64,000 nt of DNA from Echria macrotheca (taxonomy: Eukaryota; Ascomycota; Sordariomycetes; Sordariales; Schizotheciaceae): the NCBI GenBank assembly GCA_030411725.1, contig MU839836.1:1178001-1242000 (forward strand). The letters run 5' to 3'. This document shows, piece by piece, positions 44,219-54,246 of the stretch. Numbering within the stretch: position 1 is the first letter of the stretch; each line of letters starts with the position of its first letter. Under the pieces are notes generated by a model that did not search any database, was not told the origin of the DNA, and saw only the letters and a program-made list of their open reading frames with translations. Made by a program: the position numbers and the translations under genes.

Positions 44219-46624
44219 ATGGAAAAGAATAACAACAAAGACGTGGACGGCGCTGCGTCAGCACTTACTTCAGCCCAACTCCACGCGCTCTTGGATATTC
44301 TCACCCACCACGAGACCTACGCCGAGGTCGAACGATTCAAGGACCCAACCACGATATCTCGGTATGGATACCCCTTTACGCACCAAGATGACAAGCAGAC
44401 TCCTCGTTACTCGTCGGACTCCTCCGCTCCCTTGCTTGCCGACCTGCTCAACAGTCTGGTGTTACCCGTTCCCGGTATCCGGGATCTACCTGCCGAGTTT
44501 TGGCATGAGCGCTTCCAGACCGTCTTGACCAAGCTGAGCGAGGCCGAGCTTTCAGAGAGCTACGACAAAGGAGCTTTGGGTACTAGGAAGACACTCGCAA
44601 CCGCTGCATCCGCCATCCACGAGGCCGTCTCGCGCGGGATCCTTGGTGGCGTAGTGAGGGATCCATCATCCAAGAATCTCGACGCTCCTTATGACAGGTC
44701 CAAGGCTGAAGACCTGGCCAGGGCTTGGGAGGATGCGGTGCATGAGCTGGTGTATGGGAATCTCGTCGATGAACTCTATGATTGTGCAGTCCGTGGTCAG
44801 AGTCTGGAGGAGCACTCTGCCGCTGTTCAGGCGTCCGCAGACTACATCATCGTTCAGTGAGTTCCCTTCACGACTCGATCGCTGACCAGATCATTAATAT
44901 TCCAGCCTCGCTACTCTCATTCACCATGTGCTAGTGTTGTCCCCGGAAGGACCATACCTCTTGAAACTGATCGAAAACGTCCACAAACTGATACCGTACA
45001 CCATGATCCGACAGACCTTGCGCATCGGGAATGCCGCGACAATGATTAACGGCATGCTGAAATTGCTGTTAGCCAAGATGGGAGTTGGTGCCATATCCAA
45101 CTGGTTCGGATTGACCCAGAGTGCCGATGATGGCATGAATTTGCTGCAACGGTAAGTGTGGCTGATCTCAGCCTGTGCAGCCCCAGTGATCCGGATGGGA
45201 ATACGCTAACGGTTGTAGCATCATATCCATGGTGCTCTCGTGGGATAGTTCCGACTTCCGCAAGACGGTTGATAAAATCGACAGGGCGAAAGACGGACCA
45301 TCCAAGGACCACCTAATGGCTATCAGAAAGCATGTCGAAAAGGACAGATTGACCCACGAGATGACCCGGAAACGGAGCACCGAGCTCTCAGCATCCATCA
45401 TCACGGCCATTTTCGAGTCGGCCGGCAAAGCTTTGAATGACTCTCTAACTGAGGACCACCACGCGCAATGCCTCGAATACTACACGGCCCTCCTCGCCAT
45501 CCGGGACCGCGATGAAATCACCAAAGCCCTCTGCCGGTCGAGTCCCGATCACTTTACCCAAGCCGTCCGGGACACAGCAGCCGCCTTTGACCGCATGATA
45601 CGTTTGGCTCATGAGAAGGTAGATCTCCGAGAGCACGTGTCGGCAGCCGAGACATTTATCACGGATGTGATCAACACCAGCAAGCCGAGGAAGTCCGTCT
45701 CAAACGGTTCTTCGGAAGACCCAGCCGGCCAAGACCGGGCGCCTTGCATCGAAGACTACGTCAGTCTGCTGAGACGAAACCGCCAGTCGCTGTACAACTG
45801 GCTTCACCAGCTTGCCAGCCAGTGTCCCGAGATCAGAGAGGACTTTCGTGCATGGTGCAAGAACGCAGTGGCTGTATTCCGCCAGGGCAAGAGCCGGCAG
45901 AGAGCTTCTAGCATATCGCCCAGACCTGAGGAGGAGGGGGGTGACACATATGGCGTTGATGGCAAGAGAAAGGGAGCCGCCGGGGCGCTGAGCAGTAATC
46001 TGCAGGTTCTCTACGTCTCCCTTCCCGCCGCCGAGCGCAGTGCGGTCCTCTCGGCCTTGGACAAGCATGCTGCGTACCTGACGTCTCTCGAGACGCTCTC
46101 GCTACGTAAGTGTCCGATCGGATGCGGTTATTCCCTGCTTTGGTCATCCAGAGCTCCCCTCAAACCTAAGACACAGTCATTTAGACATATTCCCACCAAA
46201 AAGAGGCAAAAAGCTAATCTAATCCACCACAGAACGCATGCAGCATATCCTCGATGACATGCCAGGTGGCGTGCTCGCGGCAGACGACAGTGGCCCAAGA
46301 GTTGATCGGGAGGAGGGCAGGAGGAGTATCTGCGGGCCGGGTATGTTCCTCGCCCGCTGGCAGCAGCTGATGAACGAGACGGTTGTGGCGCCCGACGCGC
46401 CCTACGGACCGCTCCGCAGCGGGTGGGACGTCAAGGGGACCTTGGCCCAGGGGAAGACGGTTAGTGCGGCTGTTAGAGATCGGTGGGATCCGTCGGCGCT
46501 GGCTAGGCTGGCGGAGCGGGATGTGCCGCAGCCCCCTGATGTTGGTGTGGTGGTTGAGTCCCTGGGGGGTTCATTCAGGAAGCTGGCGGTTGATCTATGG
46601 AAACACAAGCAAGTTGGAAGGTAA
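44219..46624 (+). CDS. PXB/DUF3818-type protein (PX-associated, lacking a PX domain)
   Basis: Four exons: 44219-44856, 44906-45151, 45219-46105 and 46233-46624, giving 720 aa. Residues about 18-160 match the PXB (PX-associated) domain: LTSAQLHALLDILTHHETYAE and ERFKDPTTISRYGYPF. The middle part (LIHHVLVLSPEGPYLLKLIENVHKLIPYTMIRQTLRIG and GMLKLLLAKMG) is the start of the DUF3818 region, which runs to the C-terminus. Yeast and Aspergillus relatives with these domains usually also have a PX lipid-binding domain; none is seen here, so this is a paralogous form. A role in membrane/lipid handling is inferred from the relatives. An ATG at 44126 is also in frame; I prefer 44219. A further 3' exon after 46624 is possible, since GTAACT follows GRK-like coding sequence, but is not convincing. 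Confidence 0.78.
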
Positions 46625-47158
46625 CTTAGTCTGTAGCATTTGCATACATTGTCAGGAATATAGCGTAGCATTTGTTGGATAGTTCGCTGACGCCACATGC
46701 AGTGGGACACTGACGGGAAGAAGCTTGCGGCCGGTCATGCACCTCAGGTATTCGTCCGAGCAAAGCAATGTATAGAGATCAAAACGCTATATTAGATCTC
46801 GAGAACCGACTGCATACGCGTATTCCGCCTCCCCATTCCGAAAGAAGCCCACTCAAACTAGCCGTCAACTTCGAGTAGTCCCGAAAACCTTGTTCCCTTC
46901 GTACCCATCCAGCGTGTGTGCGAGTGAATGAACGACCATGTCTTATGTCTTGCATGCGAATAACGGACCGCGGGAGAAAGTCGAAAGAGAGAGAAAGTAC
47001 GTCTGTAAGTTGTAACCTAGCGCCGACATGCGAAGCAGCCCAGCCCAGCCCATTGCCACCAATTCGTGAAGAAGAGACCGAAATGTCAATGTGTTGTTTG
47101 TTGTGTCGCGAGAGCATTCATCTTTTTTTCCGGTTGGGTTGTTTTGGGGAGGGAGCAA
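46625..47158. other. Convergent intergenic region
   Basis: About 530 bp between the PXB gene (+) and the metallothionein gene (-). No gene is visible. Confidence 0.5.
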
Positions 47159-47321
47159 TTATTTGCCGCAGCCCGAGCATTGGCCTGGAAATTGTTAGTT
47201 CTGAGTTCAACGACGGTGATGTTTGGATAGGGATAGGATTAGGAGTTGGAAGGGACGTACAGGAACCCGACGAGCAGGTGCAGGAGCTCGAGGAGCCGGA
47301 GCAGCCACAGTCACCCTTCAT
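47159..47321 (-). CDS. Copper metallothionein, 28 aa
   Basis: Two exons, 47321-47261 and 47184-47159, with a 76-bp intron (GTACGT...TTCCAG), giving 28 aa. The peptide starts MKGDCGCSGSSSSCTC and ends CQCSGCGK. It has seven Cys in Cys-x-Cys pairs among Gly and Ser with no aromatic or acidic excess, very close to the Neurospora crassa copper metallothionein plan, including a small intron. It chelates Cu(I) in the cytosol and buffers copper. Splicing is essential: the unspliced frame loses three of the seven cysteines. A TATA box lies about 140 bp upstream of the ATG, and a GCTGCTG string at 47501-47507 (minus strand) resembles the GCTG core of fungal copper-response elements; that last point is inference. 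Confidence 0.9.
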
Positions 47322-47457
47322 TTTGTATTGTGTTGGGATTGGTTGGTTGGTTGATGTGTGTGAGATGTGGAGCTTTGTTGGAAGATGGTTTGCAGTTTGC
47401 TTGTGTTGTTGTTTGATGATGAGATGGTGTGGGAGGTGAAGAGGGAAGAGGAGGGTG

Positions 47458-47466
47458 GATTATATA
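47458..47466 (-). promoter_or_regulatory. TATA box of the metallothionein gene
   Basis: TATATAATC on the minus strand lies about 137-145 bp upstream of the metallothionein ATG, followed by a CA-rich leader free of G, typical of a strongly expressed fungal gene. Confidence 0.6.
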
Positions 47467-49033
47467 GACGATCTGGAGATACGGTTACGGGGGGTGCCGT
47501 CAGCAGCAAGTGCGTGGTTTGTGCCGGGTTTGTTGCAAGCGTTGCGGCCTTTGTGCGTAGTTCTTGCCATCCCAAGAGATGACTGTGTTGGTGTGGCCCA
47601 CCTCCACCCACCACACGCCCACCTTGGGGAACCCTTCACAGCATCGAGGCTGCCAACCTGGTCCCTGCAGCTTCCCGCTTTGAGCTCAAGGTGGATGAGG
47701 CTGTTGCCCAATGTGATCGTCAGACCCCTTTTCCTCTCTGCCAAAACGAGGCAAACAGGAATCCGAAAGTTTGGGCCAAGCACCGACAAATCAAGGGTGT
47801 GCCCGAGGGCGTTCCGTTGCATGATGCTCTCCTGAGGCGGCAGTTGCCACCTTCCATGAACCCCGGGGTTCAGTGGGCTTCCACGGCGTCCACTGATCGT
47901 CGACGGCGGGTGCGACCCTGCCGATTGGGCGGGGTGGGGCACTCGGTGTCTCGCCAAGCGGGGCCAGTTCTCGGGGCCTGCGTCATGCTCGCCCTTCGCC
48001 GCGCGGGGCTGCGAGATTTGTGCGTGAATGTCATCCAGCGGCTTCGAACACCGCAGCACAGAAGGCTTGGGCCATGACGACGGTTGATCTTAGTGATCGG
48101 TTCCGGTCCTTTCGTCGCCCGCTTGGTCATGGCGTCAAAACGTAACCTCCTACCGCGCCGCTTACGTCTTGGGAAATATTTCATTTGTCAGGAAAGGACG
48201 TCGACGAACCACCTGACTGCTTACCCCACGGTCGCCGAGCAGTTTGTGCCTTGGGGGACAGGTTTGATAGGCTCGAAAATTCCTCGGAGATCTGGGGATG
48301 ATGTTCCAACTTTGGCAGCCACTTTGACGCTACTGGACATTTGTAGCGCCTCAAAGGACGAAAGGCGCAAATAGTAAACCGTAGGCAGCCTGTGGCCGAC
48401 CTCGGCAGCGAAAGTGGATGCCGAGCACGGCCACCGAAATAGCGCTCCGGCAGGCGCCGAAGCGCCGAACGGGTTCGGTTCGGGGATGCCGAAGACTTCC
48501 CACCTCGGCTCGGGGCGGCTTCATCATCACTCGGTAACCTACCGGCCACAGCATTTCATCTGCCGATTGCATAAGCAGAGCGCACCAGATGTTTTGGTCA
48601 ACTTGCTGAAGTAACCAATAGGTACGCTTTGGCAGTTTGTTCGATCTCCTAAGCTCCCTGTTTGATCGCGCAGTGCATAGACTTGATCGACGAACACCAT
48701 CAAGCCTAAGTCCATCAAATCCGAGTTCTTCAACAGAATAGTGCTTCTTACGAATAACATCATGTTTAGTTGGGCGTCAAGTCATTCCGGGTGTGCAGTC
48801 GTACGTTTTGGTGTGGGGCCGGGGCGTTGAAACGAACCTGAAATCAGCTTGGGCTTGCCATCGAACGATGATGTTCGCCTCCAAACTGACGTCTAGAGGG
48901 CGTAAGCTTTAGACTCAAGATACTTATACATTTCTGTTCCACCAAACATATCAAAGCGGGCACTCGAATCTTTTCTTTGAACCCAACTCGCTCATATCCA
49001 AATTTTGGTGTATAGATCCACCGTTCATCGACC
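47467..49033. other. Gene-free interval
   Basis: About 1.6 kb upstream of the metallothionein gene. Overlapping open frames on both strands lack domains and convincing splice sites. Nothing further is recognised. Confidence 0.45.
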
Positions 49034-49483
49034 ATGTCATCCCTCCCGCCCAGACCTAGGACTAATTCCACCAACCCCCGTCCGGGAAGCACCAACTTCC
49101 CACGCATGTCGATTCGTGCCCGTGCCCGTGCGGACGACAGTAGTAGACCACCACCGCTCCGACCGGCCTCGACAAATGCTACTACTCAACAAACTCCGCT
49201 GAGACCCAAACCCAGACCTGGCAGACCGGCAACAACAACAACAACCCCGGCGGCACCTCCACCGGTAACCCGACCGACTCCCGCAAATCCTACAGCGGCC
49301 CGGGACGATAGCGGGACAAAGACGCAGATCAACCAGACTCTTGCTATTGCCATGATGACGAGCCCGATCAATCCGCTGCCGTTCCCGCTGCCTATCCCGC
49401 TTGGGGTGACTTTGCTGCTTAGTCCGTCTAGTGGGCGGGGGCGGAGCGGGAGCGGGAGTGGCGGGTCGGGGGGTGCGAGGTGA
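49034..49483 (+). CDS. Small Pro/Thr/Arg-rich hypothetical protein
   Basis: A single-exon frame of 149 aa. The start ATG has a CGACC context. Residues 1-95 are low-complexity Pro/Thr/Arg/Asn. A hydrophobic stretch (about 112-130, INPLPFPLPIPLGVTLLLS) follows, then a Gly/Ser/Arg-rich tail. There is no recognised domain, and composition alone cannot prove that it is expressed. A chance GC-rich ORF is possible. Confidence 0.35.
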   Translation: MSSLPPRPRTNSTNPRPGSTNFPRMSIRARARADDSSRPPPLRPASTNATTQQTPLRPKPRPGRPATTTTTPAAPPPVTRPTPANPTAARDDSGTKTQINQTLAIAMMTSPINPLPFPLPIPLGVTLLLSPSSGRGRSGSGSGGSGGAR

Positions 49484-50080
49484 TGGGTTATGGGTGATGG
49501 ACGATGGCGATACTTGTTACTTGTCGCGCTGGTCGCGGGAGTGAGAATGGTGTTCCGACATTGGGGACTGGAAACGCGACTAAGAAGAATTTCACTCTGC
49601 TGTCAGATTTATTTTGACCTTCACTTTGTTAGGAACTTGGGATTGCGGGGATTCTCCGGAGCTTGTTTTGTTGACGGTGTGATAAATGGGCGGGCCCCAT
49701 CGGAATGGTCGGGTGGTCTTCTTTGCGTCTCGAGGAGGAATTCTTCGACCGGGCCGACGACATGCGTGGGGCGGAACGGCTCGTCCTGCTGCGGCTCGAA
49801 GACGGATGGGTCCGATGGGATGGAATGAGCCCCGCAAAGCGGCCGAGATGAGGAATCCGATGTTGGATTTCCTCAGGCATTCGCGATGTCTTGGAAGCTA
49901 GATGTTTTTTTTCTCGTTGCTGGGGAGCATCGGGATGAATGAGCTCCTGGCTTCGTTTTACAATACAATACCTTACAGTCGGCAGCATTGATATAAAAGA
50001 CACTGATTGTCCCTACCTCCAGGTTAGGAGAAATCTCTAATCTGTAGCCTTTTCTTGACTTATCTTCAAGTACCGCAAAA
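49484..50080. other. Intergenic region upstream of the HsbA-like gene
   Basis: About 600 bp. The last 150 bp hold the likely promoter and leader of the HsbA-like gene. No other feature is seen. Confidence 0.4.
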
Positions 50081-50454
50081 ATGCGTCTTTCCGTCCTATC
50101 CGCCATATTCGCGGCCGCAGGTGTCCTCTCGGCACCGACACCGTCAGAATCTGAGCAGACCAGCAGCAATGGGCTCCCCGCAAGCACCGTGGTCCAGAAC
50201 ATCCAAGTTCTCACGACCAAGTCCAACGCGCTGATCGGGCCCGCGCAGCAGCTGAGCATTGTTAATGCGCCGCTGCTCTCCATCGGGCAGGGGCCGTGGC
50301 CGGTATGACTTTTTTCTTTTTTTCGAGATATATATATTCCACACTCCAGGCCTCGTCCTATATCCAACCCCGGGGTCGGGGGTCTACGGATCTCGCCCCG
50401 CTTGACGACAGCACCCCCGGGGAACCCCGGAGAAACACACACACACACACACAG

Positions 50455-50485
<31 letters not shown>

Positions 50486-50967
50486 TGCTAACAAAATGAT
50501 GCTTCGCAGACCGTGATAACGGGCCTAGCAGACATCGTCATAACAGCCACAAGCGCCATAACAGCCATGAACAACGCCCCCGGCGGACAAGGAACGCCCT
50601 ATGTTGGCGACGAGGCCACCGCCATCGGCAACGCGTTCCGCACGTTCGTCAGGGTGCACCAGCAGCTGCTCGGGGTACTGATCGGCAAGGCTGGATTTCT
50701 GACGCAGATTCCGTTTGTCGGGCCGCCTGTTGCGGAGGTGCTCAGGCAGGTTGAAGGGGTTGTTGATGTATGTCTTTTTTCCTTTTTCTTCCCGTCCTCT
50801 TCTGATAAGATATGTTTATGGTTTGCTAAAATTTTTTTCGGTTGTAGACGATTTCATTTGCCTTGATTGACGGCGTGGAAGACTCTGTGGCGTCGGTTAT
50901 GAAGGGGGATCTTGCTGGGTTGGATGGGACTATCAAGGTGGCTATTGCGCAGTATGGCGGAGTCTAA
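50081..50967 (+). CDS. Secreted HsbA-like cell-wall/surface-binding protein
   Basis: Three exons, 50081-50302, 50510-50767 and 50848-50967, giving 199 aa. Residues 1-18 form a signal peptide (MRLSVLSAIFAAAGVLSA). The mature protein is helical with few aromatics and no Cys (ASTVVQNIQVLTTKSNALIG, then TVITGLADIVITATSAITAM), as in the HsbA/antigenic galactomannoprotein family. Aspergillus HsbA sits on hydrophobic surfaces and recruits hydrolases. Intron 1 is unusually long (207 bp) and holds CA and GA microsatellites. Phases are 0 at both joins. The role at the hyphal surface is inferred from the family. Confidence 0.75.
50433..50486 (+). repeat. CA/GA microsatellite inside an HsbA-like intron
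   Basis: About 27 dinucleotide units, (AC)n with one GA break followed by (AG)n, sit in intron 1 of the HsbA-like gene about 25 bp before the branch point. It may vary in length between strains. Confidence 0.9.
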
Positions 50968-51013
50968 CATCATACGACTTGGATACCTTAGGTACTTTTC
51001 ATGGCCTATTGCA

Positions 51014-51147
51014 GTTGTTAGGCCAGGAAGGAGCACCCAGTCAAGATGGAAGGCACGCAAGGACCACAGGCACTGTTTTTAGCCACGGCCACAGGGCCAT
51101 CCGCTCTCCACCAAACAAGCATCTTTACTTCAGTCTTTCACAGTTCA
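51014..51147 (+). repeat. Dispersed repeat family 2, copy 2
   Basis: Aligns with 1262-1408 in the same orientation (GTTAGGCCAGG, AGGAGCAC, AAGATGGAAGG, CAGGCACTGT-TTTAGCC, then AAGCATC-TTTAC). It lies just 3' of the HsbA-like gene and may form part of its 3' UTR. Non-coding. Confidence 0.6.
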
Positions 51148-51217
51148 CGGAAGAAATTTAATCGTTTGCCATGTCCTCGGATGGGATAGATATAAAAGTG
51201 GGCTACCTAGTCGGTAT

Positions 51218-53221
51218 TCAAATCATCAAAAACAACACCTCCTCGTGACAAACGTCCACAGCAAAGACCAGCCCCGAAACCTCGAGGGCCCTCTGCTTCA
51301 GGTTCTCCACGTGGCTCCCATCGCCAGAAACGTCGGCCCATCGGCCCAGCGCCGGACTGATCGTCATCTCCGCCTCGGGTGCCACACTGCCCGGTCGACT
51401 CCCTTCGGCCCCGGGGTTGTTACCACCCTTTTTCGCCCCACCAGGGATGGTTGCCTTCCGGACGTGGTGATAGCCTCCATTGTCGTCCTTGTGGGATGGA
51501 ATATCCACAATGGAACCCGAGAGCTTTTCCTCTTTGATAACTACCGGAATATCCACGATGGAACCCGAGAGCTTTTCCTCTTTGATGACTACCGTGTCCG
51601 GTTCTTGGTCCCCGGGAGACGCGGGAGATTTATTCGGCGTCGGAGCCTCGGAGGGCATCCCGCTGTCGTGGACGGCGCTGTCGTGGACGGAGTCGTTCTC
51701 GTCGGAATAAATGTCGATTTCGATGTCGTCGTCGGGCCCGCCCTCGTAGCCAAACAGCTCCTGCTCCAGCTGGAGGTCTCGCGCACGCGCGGCTTCCGAG
51801 TTGTTGCTACCGCCGTGTTGGCTTTCCTTCTCGTCTGGCTCCTGCAGTTGGCGTTCTATCTCCTCGATCTCGGCCTTGGTCACAGGGTCCTCGCCGAGGT
51901 ATTTCTCGTCCTTCTCGTCAATGTCGATTATGATCTCCACGTCATCGTCCTCGCTGCCGTCCTTGAACTCTGCTACAGGTATGTAAAGCTCAGGCCTCAA
52001 CTTCCAGTCAGCGGGCCTTACGTCGCGCTGAACCTTTACGGCGAAGGGGTTGTATGGTGGGGTGACAACGGCCTTCTCGTCGTCCGATCCTCCGACTTGA
52101 AAACCTTTCGACTGGTCCCACTTGCCCAGAATCTTCGAGGCCGGCTCTGGCTCCTCGGCCGTCTGCCCCTTATCTTCGTTCTTACTGGCCGTCTCCGCCT
52201 TCTCGCTGGCTGCCCGACTCCCCTCTGGCGTCCGCCGCGCGGCCGGCTCGAACTCGCTCTCAACCCGGAAGTTGTCGCCCAGCCCGCAGACCCAAGTCCT
52301 CGACCTGTCCCGGCCCTGCGCAGCTGAATTCAGTCGAGCTTGTTTGAGCTCTTCGAGCTCGGCGATGCGGGCCTCGGTGACTCGTTCCAGACGCGTGATG
52401 AAATAGGCAGCATCGCCCTCGGGATGAACGTAGGGCCACGTCCACGTCGAGGGGCTGTCGGCCTTGTTCCGGTTCGCCGGTGCTGCGGCCGCCTCTGCGG
52501 CGCGCGCCTGGTTCGTTGACTTGTAGCTTGCCCAGTCGTAGGCGGCGAGGGAATAGTCACCCTTCGTCTCCGGTGATGTCGAGGATGAGCGGACCGAGAC
52601 CGATGGTGATAGCCGTGACAGGTCTTCAGTCGTCTTGGTCTTGATTTTCTTGGCCGGCCGAGGCTTTTGTTTCAGTGGTGCCGGTTCTGAAGGCAGCTGT
52701 TTGCGCTTGGCAGCTCGCGGAGGCTGGATGCGCGTCGGAGGCGTTGGCTCACGGTGTGGCTTCTTCCCCCGTTTCTTTTTGTCGGATTCGATACTAACCA
52801 CGGGTTTTTCTTCCACAGGTTTGGCCTCGGTTGGAATAACATGCACTGTTTTCGTTTCTTGGTCGGTCCCACCACCGCCTTCGGCCATCACCCTTTCGAG
52901 GTGTGTCAGTCGGTCGACCTCGGCCTTGTACCAGGCTCTGGCCCGCGCAAAGAAATCAGCCTTCCGATAAATTTCCCCCTTCCGCAGCGCGGCCAGATCG
53001 TGCTTGAGTCCCTCCTCGGTCATGTGGTACTTGCCCAGCACGTTGGACTTGCGCCACTCGGAGGCGATGGGCGAGAAGTGCAAACCGTGGCGACCCTGTG
53101 AGCATGGTGGGACCAGTTGGCAGCCGAGATTTTTAGGGAGCGGTCCGGGGCTGACGAAGATCTCCCGTTCGGATGCGGATGCGCTTCGCGGCTGACGCAG
53201 ACTGGGACTTGAGTTGGCCAT
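51218..53221 (-). CDS. Large disordered acidic protein of unknown function
   Basis: A single exon of 667 aa from the ATG at 53221, which has A at -3 and G at +4. Upstream in-frame Met codons exist but have weaker context. Residues about 50-120 form a folded-looking block (GLHFSPIASEWRKSNVLGKY, then helices with DLAALRKGEIYRKADFFAR). A basic Lys/Arg/Pro-rich stretch at about 150-200 looks like a nuclear signal. The rest is Glu/Asp-rich and disordered, with runs such as DDDVEIIIDIDEKDE. Two adjacent copies of VVIKEEKLSGSIVDIP lie near the C-terminus, made by a 48-bp tandem duplication. A nuclear or chromatin-associated role is possible but unproven. Confidence 0.68.
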   Translation of the reverse strand: MANSSPSLRQPRSASASEREIFVSPGPLPKNLGCQLVPPCSQGRHGLHFSPIASEWRKSNVLGKYHMTEEGLKHDLAALRKGEIYRKADFFARARAWYKAEVDRLTHLERVMAEGGGGTDQETKTVHVIPTEAKPVEEKPVVSIESDKKKRGKKPHREPTPPTRIQPPRAAKRKQLPSEPAPLKQKPRPAKKIKTKTTEDLSRLSPSVSVRSSSTSPETKGDYSLAAYDWASYKSTNQARAAEAAAAPANRNKADSPSTWTWPYVHPEGDAAYFITRLERVTEARIAELEELKQARLNSAAQGRDRSRTWVCGLGDNFRVESEFEPAARRTPEGSRAASEKAETASKNEDKGQTAEEPEPASKILGKWDQSKGFQVGGSDDEKAVVTPPYNPFAVKVQRDVRPADWKLRPELYIPVAEFKDGSEDDDVEIIIDIDEKDEKYLGEDPVTKAEIEEIERQLQEPDEKESQHGGSNNSEAARARDLQLEQELFGYEGGPDDDIEIDIYSDENDSVHDSAVHDSGMPSEAPTPNKSPASPGDQEPDTVVIKEEKLSGSIVDIPVVIKEEKLSGSIVDIPSHKDDNGGYHHVRKATIPGGAKKGGNNPGAEGSRPGSVAPEAEMTISPALGRWADVSGDGSHVENLKQRALEVSGLVFAVDVCHEEVLFLMI
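51498..51593 (-). repeat. 48-bp in-frame tandem duplication
   Basis: Two nearly identical 48-bp units (starts 51498 and 51546) within the 667-aa gene encode a repeated 16-residue block. The few differences are mostly silent, so the event is recent and coding-compatible. The block contains IKEE, which resembles a SUMO-site core. Confidence 0.9.
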
Positions 53222-54246
53222 GATTGACTCGAATGTCATATACGTAGGTTTAAACGTTGTCCTTGATGGATTCTGACAGCGAGGAGCTCGCTGATATCTT
53301 ACCCAGAGACAAAGAATCCTTTCTATCCAAGAGCAGAGTGTTGCTTTGAGACTCGGTCCTCGACTAACAAAGCAGTAGTCTCCGTCATTCCTTGATCTTG
53401 CGTCCAAGATACCGTCAAATGGTTTGAGACATTATGGCGGCGATAACCTCGAGGTTCTCCCTCGTTTCCACGAATGCCGTTAATTTGAGAACATGATAGC
53501 TAATATGGCGATTGAGGCAGTCTACCAAAACCTCTCCATCATCACTTCAGGCGATATGCAATCCCGACAAGTTTTTCCTCAGAAGCTCCTTTGTTCACCG
53601 CATCCGGTTATCAACAACAACAAAGGTGGCAGACCCCGAACCTGTTACCGGTAGGTCCGTTGCCATTGATGATTAAAAATACCCGGCATGGAAACAACCG
53701 CGTACTTGACGTCGCCACGGGCGTATCACGGGATTCACGGCTGATCGGTCTCAACACGGGATCATGTTGGGACGGTCCGCCGTCCGGATTGGCCCACAGC
53801 CGATGCTACTCTGTGACCCAATCTAGGGCCGGACAAATTGCCAACTCCGGTCTTACCTTGGTAGCAGGATGCACGCCAATCCTTCTCAATTTGCTGACAA
53901 TGCGAGATATCAGTCCGAGGGAGCTTCTAGGTTCTCGGCGGAAGAAGAAAAAATGGCCACCTTCATCAAGCATCGAATTCTTCCATTCAAATATCTCTAG
54001 TTACTAGTACGTCTCCAAGGAAAATCCTCTAGGAATTGTCGAGGAATACGCGGTCGCATCACGATCTCACGTAAGCATCGGCGGAGGGCATAAGTAATAA
54101 AAAGGAAACTAAATCGTCGGCCACAGACCGCCAGATCGATCCCCCATCTCAAACCGAATCGCTGGTCCCGTGGGCAGAATTGTTATACCGGCTACCGGCT
54201 AGCGCGCAAGCCAAAGAAGTCCCTTGCATAGGTACATACGGATGAG
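53222..54246. other. Divergent intergenic region
   Basis: About 1 kb between the acidic protein (-) and the monooxygenase (+), holding both promoters. A 138-codon plus frame at 53591-54007 has no recognisable features and is not called. Confidence 0.5.

Noticed and set aside
46625..46790. Extra 3' exon of the PXB/DUF3818 gene after a GTAACT donor
   Set aside because: A branch point and acceptor can be found, but the resulting tail has no family resemblance.
53591..54007. 138-codon plus-strand open frame before the FMO gene
   Set aside because: No recognisable sequence, and low-complexity Lys end; treated as chance.
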